From contig NZ_CP097800.1 in assembly GCF_000612545.2 (NCBI RefSeq), positions 2,477,001 through 2,541,000 of the forward strand: a DNA stretch of 64,000 bases, read 5' to 3'. The translations under genes and the position numbers were made by a program. Origin of the DNA: Streptomyces sp. PCS3-D2 (GTDB taxonomy: Bacteria; Actinomycetota; Actinomycetes; Streptomycetales; Streptomycetaceae). The notes below the pieces were generated by a model. It searched no databases. It was not told the origin of the DNA and saw nothing but the letters and a program-made list of their open reading frames with translations. Shown here piece by piece: positions 1 through 8,738 of the stretch (position 1 is the first letter of the stretch; every line of letters starts with the position of its first letter).

Positions 1-800
1 AAGCCGCCGGACTCGTCCCGCGCGGCCAGCGCGTGGTCCCAGGAGGCCGGGTTCCCGATGCGGATCGCGGTGGCGACGGTGTGCGGCTCCTTGACGACCT
101 CGCCGCGCACGATGGGCGCCGAACCGGAGGCCTGGAAACCCCACACGCGAGGCGTACGGGAGGCCAGGCCGTCGGCCTTGTACTCCTTGAAGCCCTTCCA
201 GTACGCGGTGATGTTGCCGGCGTTGCCCACCGGCAGCACGTGCACGTCCGGGGCGTCGCCGAGCGCGTCGACGATCTCGAACGCGGCCGTCTTCTGGCCC
301 TCGATGCGTACCGGGTTGACGGAATTGACCAGCGCCACCGGGTAGTTGTCGGACAGCGCGCGGGCCAGGTCCAGACAGTCGTCGAAGTTGCCGTCCACCT
401 GAAGGATCTTGGCGCCGTGCACGAGGGCCTGGCCCATCTTGCCCAGCGCGATCTTGCCGCGGGGCACGAGCACCGCGGAGACCATCCCGGCCCGCACCGC
501 GTAGGCGGCGGCGGAGGCCGAAGTGTTGCCGGTGGAGGCGCAGATGACGGCCTTCGCGCCCTCTTCCTTGGCCTTGGTGATCGCCATGGTCATACCGCGG
601 TCCTTGAAGGACCCGGTGGGGTTCGCCCCTTCGACCTTGAGGTGCACCTCGCAGCCGGTGCGCTCGGACAGCACCTGCGCGGGGACGAGGGGAGTGCCAC
701 CCTCGCGGAGCGTGACCACCGGAGTCGTGTCCGTCACCGGCAGGCGGTCCCGGTACTCCTCGATGATGCCGCGCCACTGGTGGGTGCGATTGCTGCTCAT
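1..800 (-). CDS. thrC: Threonine synthase (C-terminus outside window)
   Basis: PLP enzyme converting O-phosphohomoserine to threonine, the last step of threonine synthesis. The reverse strand reads [20 protein letters not shown] at the start, then a PLP-lysine motif GSFKDRGM near residue 65 and a phosphate-binding glycine/serine loop [13 protein letters not shown] near residue 85, all typical of threonine synthase. About 266 codons are visible and the frame runs off the left edge. It starts only 6 bases after the hom stop, so hom and thrC are surely co-transcribed, a common actinobacterial arrangement. Confidence 0.95.
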   Translation of the reverse strand, partial: MSSNRTHQWRGIIEEYRDRLPVTDTTPVVTLREGGTPLVPAQVLSERTGCEVHLKVEGANPTGSFKDRGMTMAITKAKEEGAKAVICASTGNTSASAAAYAVRAGMVSAVLVPRGKIALGKMGQALVHGAKILQVDGNFDDCLDLARALSDNYPVALVNSVNPVRIEGQKTAAFEIVDALGDAPDVHVLPVGNAGNITAYWKGFKEYKADGLASRTPRVWGFQASGSAPIVRGEVVKEPHTVATAIRIGNPASWDHALAARDESGG

Positions 801-806
801 GGGTCC

Positions 807-2099
807 TTACTCCCCTTCAACACGCATGATGCTGGCGACACCGCGGACGGTGTCCAGCTTCCGCAGCGCCTCGACGGTCCCGGAGAGGGCGGCGTCGGGC
901 GCGCGGTGGGTGACGACGACGAGGGACGCCTCGCCGTCCTTGCCCTGCTGGCGGACGGTGTCGATGGACACACCGTGCTCCGCGAACGTCGTCGCCACCT
1001 GGGCGAGGACGCCCGGCTTGTCGGCCACATCGAGGCTGATGTGGTAGCGGGTGACGACATCGCCCATGGGGCTGACCGGCAGCTGGGTGTACGCCGACTC
1101 GCCGGGCCCCGTTGCCTCGGCGAGCTTGTTGCGGGCGACGGCGACGAGGTCGCCGAGGACCGCGGACGCGGTCGGGGCGCCGCCCGCACCGGGCCCGTAG
1201 AACATGAGCCGCCCGGCGGCCTCCGCTTCGACGAAGACGGCGTTGTACGCCTCGCGGACGGACGCGAGCGGGTGGCTGAGCGGGATCATCGCCGGGTGGA
1301 CGCGGGCCGTGACGGACGCCCCGTCCGCGGCGCGCTCCAGGATGGCCAGGAGCTTGATGGTGCAGCCCATCCGCTTGGCGGAGGCGAAGTCCGCGGCGCT
1401 GACCTCGGTCATGCCCTCGCGGTACACGTCGTCCAGACGGACGCGGGTGTGGAAGGCGATGCCGGCCAGGATCGCGGCCTTGGCCGCGGCGTCGTAGCCC
1501 TCGACGTCGGCGGTCGGGTCGGCCTCGGCGTACCCGAGGGCGGTGGCCTCGTCGAGCGCCTCCTGGTAGCCGGCGCCGGTCGAGTCCATCTTGTCGAGGA
1601 TGAAGTTCGTGGTGCCGTTGACGATGCCCATCACCCGGTTGATCTTGTCGCCGGCGAGGGACTCGCGCAGCGGGCGGATCAGCGGGATGGCGCCGGCGAC
1701 GGCGGCCTCGTAGTACAGGTCGAGCCCGGCCCGCTCGGCGACGGCGTGCAGCGCGGCGCCGTCCTGGGCGAGCAGCGCCTTGTTCGCGGAGACCACCGAG
1801 ATACCGTGCTCGAAGGCGGTGGTGATCAGAGTGCGGGCCGGCTCGATGCCGCCGATGACCTCGATGGCGATGTCGATGTCGCCTCGTTTGAGAAGGGCGG
1901 TCGCGTCGGTGGTGATCAGCGCGGGATCGATGCCCTCGCGCACCTTGGAGGGGCGGCGGACCGCCACGCCGGCGAGCTCGACGGGCGCACCGATCCTCTG
2001 CGTGAGGTCGTCGGCGTGCGTCGTCATGATGCGAGCCACCTCTGAGCCGACCACTCCACAGCCCAGCAGCGCCACCTTCAGCGGACGCGTACGCATCAT
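807..2099 (-). CDS. hom: Homoserine dehydrogenase
   Basis: NAD(P)-dependent reduction of aspartate semialdehyde to homoserine, the branch point to threonine and methionine. The predicted 430-residue protein begins MMRTRPLKVALLGCGVVGSE with a Rossmann GxGxxG motif. The catalytic domain has the family signature around GIVNGTTNFIL and DPTADVEGYDAAAKA. A C-terminal ACT domain (KPGVLAQVATTFAEHGVSI) is probably the threonine-feedback site. An upstream in-frame extension to 2192 is possible, but it would run through the leader hairpins and lacks conserved sequence. The ATG at 2099 with GAAAGG upstream is preferred. It follows lysA on the same strand after a 124-base gap and precedes thrC. Confidence 0.95.
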   Translation of the reverse strand: MMRTRPLKVALLGCGVVGSEVARIMTTHADDLTQRIGAPVELAGVAVRRPSKVREGIDPALITTDATALLKRGDIDIAIEVIGGIEPARTLITTAFEHGISVVSANKALLAQDGAALHAVAERAGLDLYYEAAVAGAIPLIRPLRESLAGDKINRVMGIVNGTTNFILDKMDSTGAGYQEALDEATALGYAEADPTADVEGYDAAAKAAILAGIAFHTRVRLDDVYREGMTEVSAADFASAKRMGCTIKLLAILERAADGASVTARVHPAMIPLSHPLASVREAYNAVFVEAEAAGRLMFYGPGAGGAPTASAVLGDLVAVARNKLAEATGPGESAYTQLPVSPMGDVVTRYHISLDVADKPGVLAQVATTFAEHGVSIDTVRQQGKDGEASLVVVTHRAPDAALSGTVEALRKLDTVRGVASIMRVEGE

Positions 2100-2129
2100 T
2101 CGACCTACGCCTTTCGATCTTCCATCATT

Positions 2130-2213
2130 ACCCCGCGCACGGTTTGCACGCGGGGTGTGAACCAGTCTCACCCAATGGACAGCACTTTCCACCTTCGGTC
2201 CATTGGCTGAGAC
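2130..2213 (-). promoter_or_regulatory. Tandem hairpins in the lysA-hom spacer
   Basis: Two inverted repeats fill the gap between the lysA stop and the hom start. The first to be transcribed has 16-base arms at 2165-2180 and 2198-2213 with one mismatch and a 17-base loop. The second has perfect 8-base arms at 2130-2137 and 2149-2156. The long arm pair could be a lysA terminator. Two hairpins in a row ahead of an amino-acid gene could also form an attenuator. No leader peptide was recognised, so the regulatory reading is inference. Confidence 0.55.
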
Positions 2214-2223
2214 ACCTATTTCA

Positions 2224-3615
2224 TTATCCGACGTCGAGTCGCAGGAGATCTTCCTCCGTCTCGCGGCGAACGATCACTCGGGCCTGCCCGTCACGCACGG
2301 CGACGACGGGCGGGCGGAGCGCGTGGTTGTAGTTGCTGGCCATGGAGCGGCAGTACGCGCCGGTCGCGGGCACGGCGAGGAGGTCACCGGGCGCCAGGTC
2401 GGCCGGCAGGAAGGCGTCCTTCACGACGATGTCACCGCTCTCGCAGTGCTTACCGACGACGCGGACGAGCATCGGTTCGGCGTCGGAGGTACGGGACACG
2501 AGCGCGATGGAGTATTCCGCGTCGTAGAGGGCCGTACGAATGTTGTCGGACATCCCACCGTCGACGCTGACGTACGTACGCAGCCCCTCCAGCGGCTTGA
2601 TCGTCCCCACCTCGTACAGCGTGAACGCGGTCGGACCGACGATGGCGCGACCGGGCTCGACCGAGATCCGGGGAGCGCGCAGCCCGGCGCTCTCGCACTC
2701 GCGGGCCACGATCTCGGTGAGGGCCTTGGCGATCTCGTGCGGCTCGCGGGGGTCGTCGCCGGAGGTGTAGGCGATGCCGAGGCCGCCGCCGAGGTCGATC
2801 TCGGGCAGTTCGATGCCGTGCTCGTCACGGACGGCGGCGAGCAGCCGCACGACGCGCTTGGCGGAGACCTCGAAGCCGGCCATGTCGAAGATCTGGGAGC
2901 CGATGTGCGAATGGATCCCCAGCAGCTCCAGCGAGTCGTGGCCGAGGACACGGCGCACGGCCTCGGCGGCGGACCCGTCCGCGACGGCGATGCCGAACTT
3001 CTGGTCCTCGTGGGCGGTCGCGATGAACTCGTGCGTGTGCGCCTCGACGCCGACGGTCACGCGAATCTGCACCGGCTGGCGTACGCCCAGCTCACGGGCG
3101 ATGTGCGCGACACGGACGATCTCCTGGAAGGAGTCCAGGACGATCCGGCCGACGCCGGCCCCGACGGCCCGGCGGATCTCCTCCCCGGACTTGTTGTTGC
3201 CGTGGAAGGCGATCCGGTCGGCGGGCATGCCCGCGGCGAGGGCGGTCGACAGCTCCCCGCCGGAGCACACGTCGACGTTGAGACCCTCTTCCTTCAGCCA
3301 CTTCACGACAGCCTTGGAGAGGAAGGCCTTCCCGGCGTAGAAGACGTCGGCGTCCTTGCCGAAGGCGTGCGCCCAGGCCCGGCAGCGCGACCGGAAGTCG
3401 TCCTCGTCGAGGAAGTACGCGGGCGTCCCGAACTCCTCGGCGAGCCTGGTGACTTCCATGCCGCCGACGGAGACGACGCCGTCGTCCCCGCGCCGGACGG
3501 TCCGGGCCCAGACCTTCTCGTCGAGCGCGTTCAGGTCGGCGGGCGGCGGGGAGTAGTGCCCTTCGGGCAGGACGTCGGCGTGGCGGGGCCCGGCGGGGTG
3601 CGCGGAACGGCTCAT
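2224..3615 (-). CDS. lysA: Diaminopimelate decarboxylase
   Basis: PLP-dependent decarboxylation of meso-diaminopimelate to lysine. The predicted 463-residue protein starts [20 protein letters not shown] at the ATG at 3615. It shows the fold-type III features: [14 protein letters not shown] with the PLP lysine near residue 85, the HGNNKS segment, GGGLGI in the phosphate-binding region, EPGRAIVG, and the C-terminal CESGDIV motif with the active-site cysteine. The open frame extends upstream, but that part is a shadow of the nrtL-like gene. It lies 19 bases downstream of that gene and is probably in one operon with it. Confidence 0.95.
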   Translation of the reverse strand: MSRSAHPAGPRHADVLPEGHYSPPPADLNALDEKVWARTVRRGDDGVVSVGGMEVTRLAEEFGTPAYFLDEDDFRSRCRAWAHAFGKDADVFYAGKAFLSKAVVKWLKEEGLNVDVCSGGELSTALAAGMPADRIAFHGNNKSGEEIRRAVGAGVGRIVLDSFQEIVRVAHIARELGVRQPVQIRVTVGVEAHTHEFIATAHEDQKFGIAVADGSAAEAVRRVLGHDSLELLGIHSHIGSQIFDMAGFEVSAKRVVRLLAAVRDEHGIELPEIDLGGGLGIAYTSGDDPREPHEIAKALTEIVARECESAGLRAPRISVEPGRAIVGPTAFTLYEVGTIKPLEGLRTYVSVDGGMSDNIRTALYDAEYSIALVSRTSDAEPMLVRVVGKHCESGDIVVKDAFLPADLAPGDLLAVPATGAYCRSMASNYNHALRPPVVAVRDGQARVIVRRETEEDLLRLDVG

Positions 3616-3634
3616 CGGCTTCTCTCTTCGCGGT

Positions 3635-4660
3635 TCATAGGCGTTCGGGTGCGTCCAAGCCGAGCAGGGCCAGGCCGCCGGCCAGCACCGTCCCGGCGGC
3701 TTCGGCGAGTGCCAGCCGGGCGCGGTGGGCGGCCGAGGGTTTCTCGTCCCCCCGGGGCAGTACGCGGTACTGGAAGTCGAGCAGCGCATCGGCCAGCTCG
3801 ACGAGGTGCCGGACGAGCCGCTCGGGCGCGCGGTGGTGCGCGGCGGCCTCCAGGACGAGGGGATGGTCGGCGAGGAGCCGCAGCAGGGCGGCGGCGTCGC
3901 CGACCTCGCCCGCCTCGGGCCGGAAGCCCAACTGCTCGGCGTTGCGTACGAGGGCCCGGCTGCGTGCATGGGCGTACCGGACCCGGAAGAACTCGCTGGC
4001 CTCGCCCTGGTGCAGCAGCAGGTCGGAGAAGGACGGAGTCTCCCGGGCGGGCGTGGCGAGCATCGCCCATCGGGCGGCGTCGGCCCCGTAGCGGGCGACG
4101 ACGTCGCCGTCGCGCTGCGCGACGGGAGCGACGGTGACAGCGATGGCGGGGGTGGCGGAGTCGGGAGAGGCCAGAGCGCCGGTGGAGGCGGCAGGGGCGG
4201 CGGGCGTGCGCACGGACCCGATCTCACCCTGGACGTACAGGAGCCGCAGAACGCTCTGGCGCACCACGCGCTCACGGGGCCCGAGCCCGCTCTCGTCGCC
4301 GTGGACGGTCCGCACGGCCCGGCCTCGGACATCCCGGCCGATCACGTCGGCCACGACCGCGGGCGCGGAGGGGGCGGGCAGCACGAAGTTGAGGAACCCC
4401 GCTCCGGTGACCTCGACGCGCTCGATCCCGGGCTCGGCCCCGAGCCGGCGGGCCAGTACGTCGGCCACTCCACGGGGCGGGCATCCGGCGGCCTTGGCGA
4501 CCTGGAAGGCGACGGGGGTGGCGTAGTCCCCCACCCCGCCGGGCCGGGTCCGCTCGACGACGACCCGCTCGGGCGCGGCCGCACCCGCGGCGAGCTCCCC
4601 GTCGGCGACGGCGCAGCGCACGGCGCGTACGACGCAACGGGAGAGGTCTGCGGGGGTCAC
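3635..4660 (-). CDS. ArgS-related anticodon-binding protein (NrtL-like)
   Basis: The predicted 341-residue protein has an N-terminal region like the additional domain of arginyl-tRNA synthetase ([28 protein letters not shown]) and a C-terminal DALR-type helical anticodon-binding domain ([18 protein letters not shown] ... YRVLPRG). The catalytic core with HIGH and KMSKS motifs is absent, so it cannot be a full arginyl-tRNA synthetase. Streptomyces genomes carry such a protein next to lysA, and I recall it being named NrtL. Its role is not established; tRNA binding is inferred from the domains only. It sits immediately upstream of lysA. Confidence 0.8.
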   Translation of the reverse strand: MTPADLSRCVVRAVRCAVADGELAAGAAAPERVVVERTRPGGVGDYATPVAFQVAKAAGCPPRGVADVLARRLGAEPGIERVEVTGAGFLNFVLPAPSAPAVVADVIGRDVRGRAVRTVHGDESGLGPRERVVRQSVLRLLYVQGEIGSVRTPAAPAASTGALASPDSATPAIAVTVAPVAQRDGDVVARYGADAARWAMLATPARETPSFSDLLLHQGEASEFFRVRYAHARSRALVRNAEQLGFRPEAGEVGDAAALLRLLADHPLVLEAAAHHRAPERLVRHLVELADALLDFQYRVLPRGDEKPSAAHRARLALAEAAGTVLAGGLALLGLDAPERL

Positions 4661-4742
4661 GGGACCAGCCTAGGGGAGGCGCCCGGTCATCCCACGAAGG
4701 GTTTCGCCATGTGAACAGCAGCCCCCGCGGGCCGACCGCGAC

Positions 4743-5168
4743 TCAGCCGCGGCCCCTCCCGGCGGGTGCCCCTCTCCTCCCGTCGCGCCGGTCCTTGCGC
4801 TCGATGAGCCGGCGCACGACCCGTACGAGCTCGGTGGGCTCGAACGGCTTGGCGAGGAAGGCATCCACCCCGGCCGCGATCCCGGCCTCGACCTCCTGCT
4901 GCGTACAGGCGCTGACGATGGCCACGGGCACGTCCCGGGTCCGCGGATCGGCCCGCAACTGCGCGGCGGCCCCGAACCCGTCCAACCGGGGCATGACCAC
5001 ATCAAGAGTGATCACGTCAGGGCACACCCGGTGCGCCACGTCCAGGGCCTCGGCACCATCGTTCGCGGTCACGACCTCGAAGCCCTCCAGCTCGAGATTG
5101 ACCTTGATCAGCTGCCGGATCACCTTGTTGTCGTCGACGACGAGGACCCGGCCAGAGACGCCTGGCAC
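4743..5168 (-). CDS. Single-domain response regulator
   Basis: A stand-alone receiver domain of 141 residues starting at a GTG (VPGVSGRVLVVDDNKVIRQL). The acidic pocket is in VVDD, the phospho-acceptor aspartate in TLDVVMPRLDG, the conserved serine in AIVSAC, and the lysine in FLAKPFEP. There is no output domain, only a short basic tail (RRLIERKDRRDGRRG). It probably acts as a CheY-like adaptor by protein contact. The open frame extends to 5297, but the family alignment from memory and the tRNA promoter region favour the GTG at 5168. It is 82 bases upstream of the nrtL-like gene on the same strand. No kinase is nearby. Confidence 0.85.
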   Translation of the reverse strand: MPGVSGRVLVVDDNKVIRQLIKVNLELEGFEVVTANDGAEALDVAHRVCPDVITLDVVMPRLDGFGAAAQLRADPRTRDVPVAIVSACTQQEVEAGIAAGVDAFLAKPFEPTELVRVVRRLIERKDRRDGRRGAPAGRGRG

Positions 5169-5322
5169 AACTCGAGAGTAGGTCGGCGCGGGCCCCCGCG
5201 TCCGGGTTTTTGCCACTTCCACCCCGTGCGGGCGACCCATGTCCCCGTCCCCCGCACATCGGTTCCTGATCACCCCGCGGAAGCTGGTAGTGTTCAACCC
5301 GTCGCCGCACGACGAGCGACAC

Positions 5323-5394
5323 GCCCCCGTAGCTCAGGGGATAGAGCAACGGCCTCCGGAGCCGTGTGCGCAGGTTCGAATCCTGCCGGGGGCA
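5323..5394 (+). tRNA. tRNA-Arg (anticodon CCG)
   Basis: The cloverleaf can be drawn fully. The acceptor stem pairs GCCCCCG with CGGGGGC (5387-5393), the D arm is GCTC...GAGC, the anticodon stem is ACGGC/GCCGT with loop CTCCGGA giving CCG, and the T arm is GCAGG TTCGAAT CCTGC. The discriminator base is A. No CCA is encoded. Confidence 0.97.
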
Positions 5395-5452
5395 CTTCGC
5401 AGGAAGTGCCCAAAGACCCCGCCGCCAGCGCACATGCTGGAGACGGGGTCTT
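5391..5452 (+). terminator. Hairpin at tRNA 3' end plus terminator
   Basis: A perfect 8-base-arm hairpin (GGCACTTC at 5391-5398 with GAAGTGCC at 5403-5410) overlaps the last four bases of tRNA-Arg. A second hairpin follows with arms AAGACCCCG (5413-5421) and CGGGGTCTT (5444-5452). The second looks like the tRNA terminator. The first could act in 3'-end processing. Confidence 0.7.
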
Positions 5453-5649
5453 CGCGTATGTGCAGCCGTCAGGCAATGCAGCCCCATGGCCGCCTCTGAG
5501 GCTTTCGTGCCACTCGGGCGGTCGTACGCGGGTGCAGGAGTACGCGGCTGCCGAAGGCGCGGCGACTGATTGATTCCCTGCGGCAGCTCACCACCCGACT
5601 GTACTGTCGTCCACCACCCCGCCCGTGGGCCTTCAACGAGAGGTGCCGC

Positions 5650-6327
5650 ATGACCACGCCCGCCACCGTGAACCTGACGAAGGCCGCCCCCACCGTCTCT
5701 CTGGCCAAGCACGGCGTGACCTCCGGACTGATCAAAGTGAACCTCAACTGGACCTCGCCGCAGGCCGCCGCTCGGCAGGCGGCCGGCGAGGCGCGCGGTC
5801 TGTTCGGCCGGATACGGGCCTCGCTGCGCTCGGCCTCCGCCTCGGCCAGGACGGTGGACCTCGACCTCGGCTGCATGATCCGCTGCACCGACGGCTCCAA
5901 GACCGTCGTGCAGGCGCTGGGCAACGCCTTCGGTGCGGTGGACCGCTTCCCGTACGTCGCCCTCGACGCGGACGACCGGACCGGGGCACGGGAGACGGGG
6001 GAGAACCTCGTCATCAACCTGGACCACCAGGCCGAGTTCCAGAAGCTCCTGCTCTTCGTCTACATCTACGAAGGCTCCGGCGACTTCCGCGGCCTCGACG
6101 CCGTGGTGACCTTGACCTCCGACCGCGGCGACCGCTTCCGGGTGGTCCTGGACGCATGCCCGCCGCAGGCGAACGCCTGCGCCATCGCCCTCATCAAGCG
6201 CCAGAAAGGCGAACTCGTCATCGAACGCGAGGTGCGCTGGTTCACTCCGGCGGACGGTCCCGGCGTCCAGGACAAGATCTCCCGCGCCTACCGGCTCGGC
6301 ATGAAGTGGACCCCCGGACGGAAGTAA
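5650..6327 (+). CDS. TerA/TerD-superfamily tellurium-resistance-like protein
   Basis: The predicted 225-residue cytoplasmic protein has the TerA-like core: KVNLNWT near residue 35, an acidic calcium-type segment FPYVALDADDRTG near 105-117, and GENLVINLDH. The family is associated with stress responses and tellurite resistance, and the exact activity is unknown. It stands alone, not within a terZABCDE operon, on the plus strand between the tRNA and a convergent protease gene. The ATG at 5650 follows GAGAGGTGCCGC and is the best start. Confidence 0.8.
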   Translation: MTTPATVNLTKAAPTVSLAKHGVTSGLIKVNLNWTSPQAAARQAAGEARGLFGRIRASLRSASASARTVDLDLGCMIRCTDGSKTVVQALGNAFGAVDRFPYVALDADDRTGARETGENLVINLDHQAEFQKLLLFVYIYEGSGDFRGLDAVVTLTSDRGDRFRVVLDACPPQANACAIALIKRQKGELVIEREVRWFTPADGPGVQDKISRAYRLGMKWTPGRK

Positions 6328-6479
6328 CCCCCCGGCCGCGATTCCTCGGCCTCTGCGAGGCGGGGGCCGACGGTGTCCGCAGCCGGAGCGTGGCCGATGC
6401 GGTCGCCCGCCGCAGACCGGAGGACCGGCTGCCAGAAGCGCACTGCGGCGCGAGGTCCCCGACGTCGGAGTGCCGGAGA

Positions 6480-6508
6480 GGGGCGGACCTCGTGGTGAGG
6501 TCCGCCCC
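6480..6508. terminator. Bidirectional terminator hairpin
   Basis: Perfect 12-base arms (GGGGCGGACCTC at 6480-6491 and its complement at 6497-6508) with a 5-base loop lie between the convergent TerA-like gene and the subtilisin gene. Confidence 0.75.
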
Positions 6509-6564
6509 GGTGTGCCCGGCCGGGCGGGGGTGCGATGGGGTGACGCGAGAGGGGGCCGGGTGGG

Positions 6565-8148
6565 TCAGAAGGTGAGGGACCAGGCGTCGATCTTTCCGGT
6601 GTCCCACCAGGCGTTGTCATGGACCCGGAGGTTCCAGATGCCGTTGGCGGGGGACGCCGAGGTGTCGACGGTGTACGTGGCGCGCAGGTCGTCGTTGCTG
6701 CCGCCGACACCGTAGTCCTTGAGCAGGTGGACCCTGCCGTCCGGCGCGAGGAGTTCGACCCGGAGGTCTCCGATGTAGGTGTGCTTGATGTCCACGTCGA
6801 CCTTCAGCGCGGACGGGGCGTTGCCCGAGCGCCCCTTGACACCGATCGGCGATTCCGAGGTGGCGTGGTCGTTGATCGCGTAGTCGGTGGTGTTCTCGTA
6901 GCGGTCGCCACCGGGCGGCGGCGGCTCGTCGCCCCCGCCTGCCACGCGCAGCAGGCGGTTGGGGCTGCCGCTGCCGGGGTCGCCGACGACGCCCTCGGTG
7001 GCCGCCGAGGTGAGGGCGGCGGAGACCTGCGCCGGTGTGGCCGACGGGTTGCCGGCGAGGTAGACGGCGGAGGCGCCCGCGACGTGCGGGGCGGCCATCG
7101 ACGTGCCCGAGATGGTCTGGCGGTCGGTGTCGCTGCCGTTCCAGGCCGAGGTGATGGAGTAGCCGGGCGCGAACAGGTCGAGGATGCTTCCGTAGTTGGA
7201 GAAGTACGCCCTGTCGTCGCCGCTCGTGGTCGCTCCGACGGTCAGCGCCTGGGAGACGCGGGCGGGCGAGGATCCGGAGGCGTCCTCGTCCTCGTTGCCG
7301 GCCGCGACGGCATAGGTGATGCCGGAGGCGATGGAGTTGCGAACGGCGTTGTCCAGGGTGGTGTTGGCCCCGCCGCCGAGGCTCATGTTGGCGACGGCCG
7401 GCTTGACGGCGTTCCGCGTCACCCAGTCGATGCCCGCGACGACCCCGGAGATGGTGCCGGAGCCTTCGTCGTCGAGGACCCGGACCGCCACGACCTTCGC
7501 CTTCTTGGCAACGCCGTAGGACGACCCCGCGACGGTACCCGCGACGTGGGTGCCGTGGCCGTGGCCGTCGGCGGCGGTGTTGTCGTCGTCGACGGCGTCG
7601 TAGCCGTAGGAGGCGCGACCGCCGAAGTCCTGGTGGGTGATGCGGACACCGGTGTCGATGATGTATGCGGTGACGCCCTCGCCGGCGGAGTCCGGGTAGC
7701 GGTACGTCTGGTCCAGTGGCAGCTTCTCCTGGTCGATCCGGTCCAGGCCCCAGGAGGGCGGGGACGGCTGGGTTCCGTTGATCCTGACCACCTGGTCCTG
7801 GACGACCGATTCGACCGCCGGATCCGCGGCGAGTCGCCTGGCCCGCGCCTCGGACAGTTCGACCGCGTAGCCGTTGAGGGCCGCGGTGTACGTTCGCGTG
7901 ACCTTGGCGCCGTACCGCTCGGCGAGAGCTCTGCCGGAGGCCCCGTCGGAGTCGGCGAGGGCGGGGCGGAGTGTGACGAGGTAGCTGCCGGGGACTGCGG
8001 CGGCGCCGGTGGTGTGCGGGACGGCGCCGGTGCCGCCGGTTCCCGCCGCTGCTGCGGCCGGGGCGGCGAGGGAGCAGGCGCCCAGGGCGGAGGCCAGGAG
8101 CAGTCCGGCCAGGCTGGTTCTGCGTCGTCGCGTGCGTAACGCGGACAT
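6565..8148 (-). CDS. Secreted subtilisin-like serine protease with P domain
   Basis: A predicted 527-residue S8 family preproprotease. It has a Tat-like/Sec signal ([20 protein letters not shown] ... AAPAAAAAG), an inhibitor I9 propeptide ([16 protein letters not shown] to about residue 125), and a catalytic domain with Asp near 164 ([12 protein letters not shown]), His near 199 ([10 protein letters not shown]) and Ser near 348 ([13 protein letters not shown]). [12 protein letters not shown] linker leads to a C-terminal P/homoB domain of about 120 residues ([20 protein letters not shown] to IDAWSLTF). The ATG at 8148 is chosen because it starts the signal peptide; the frame is open much further upstream but without protein-like sequence. 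It probably degrades extracellular protein. Confidence 0.93.
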   Translation of the reverse strand: MSALRTRRRRTSLAGLLLASALGACSLAAPAAAAAGTGGTGAVPHTTGAAAVPGSYLVTLRPALADSDGASGRALAERYGAKVTRTYTAALNGYAVELSEARARRLAADPAVESVVQDQVVRINGTQPSPPSWGLDRIDQEKLPLDQTYRYPDSAGEGVTAYIIDTGVRITHQDFGGRASYGYDAVDDDNTAADGHGHGTHVAGTVAGSSYGVAKKAKVVAVRVLDDEGSGTISGVVAGIDWVTRNAVKPAVANMSLGGGANTTLDNAVRNSIASGITYAVAAGNEDEDASGSSPARVSQALTVGATTSGDDRAYFSNYGSILDLFAPGYSITSAWNGSDTDRQTISGTSMAAPHVAGASAVYLAGNPSATPAQVSAALTSAATEGVVGDPGSGSPNRLLRVAGGGDEPPPPGGDRYENTTDYAINDHATSESPIGVKGRSGNAPSALKVDVDIKHTYIGDLRVELLAPDGRVHLLKDYGVGGSNDDLRATYTVDTSASPANGIWNLRVHDNAWWDTGKIDAWSLTF

Positions 8149-8738
8149 GGGGGGGTCTCCTTGTGAGAGGTGGGGTGTCGTGGAGTTCCACAGACTTGGC
8201 AGGCCCATGACAATTCCGCATGTGCAGGAGCTGTGCGGAAGTTGTGCGCTCCTCGGGCTGCGGGCAGAACAGTGACCCATCTCCCTCCAATGCACAAGTG
8301 CCGTTGGGTGGTTGAAAAGCGCACGGCCGAGCCGGGCACCGCTCCACCTGCGAGGACCGGGCCCGATCGGTCGCCTTCGCCGATGCGCGCGGGTCCGTCG
8401 GTGCGGCTGCACCGGCGCCGTGGAGCCGGGCACGGAGCCGGGCACGGAGCCGGGCGCGGAGCCGGTCACGAGTCGATAAAGCGTCGGGAGGCCGGCGTTC
8501 GGCTCCACTCCCTCCTCATGAGAGGGCCTGGACCACCGCACCGTGCGGTGGACCGCCGTGCCGTCGCGCAGCCGTACCGACGAGCCCGTGCCGAACCGGT
8601 CCCCCGGGACGGCTCGGGAGCGTCCGCTCCACGCCGATCCTCGAAGACGCGGTTCGGCCCGGGGCGGGCGGTACGTCCGGACGCCGGCGACCGGTGGGGG
8701 CGTCCGCGCCCCGGGCCGCGCGCACAGGAGGAGCACTC
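8149..8738. other. Intergenic region between two divergent protease genes
   Basis: This 590-base region must hold the promoters for both secreted protease genes. Visible elements are four 12-base direct repeats (8422-8469) and a short hairpin with arms CCACCGC and GCGGTGG (8533-8551). No coding frame with conserved sequence was recognised. Confidence 0.6.
8422..8469. repeat. Four tandem 12-base repeats
   Basis: Four copies of the unit GGAGCCGGGCAC; the third and fourth each differ by one base. They lie in the divergent spacer. Function unknown. Confidence 0.85.

Noticed and set aside
33..2045. Long plus-strand open frame of 670 codons opposite thrC/hom
   Set aside because: It is antisense to two well-conserved genes and has the Gly/Arg/Asp-rich composition of a high-GC shadow frame.
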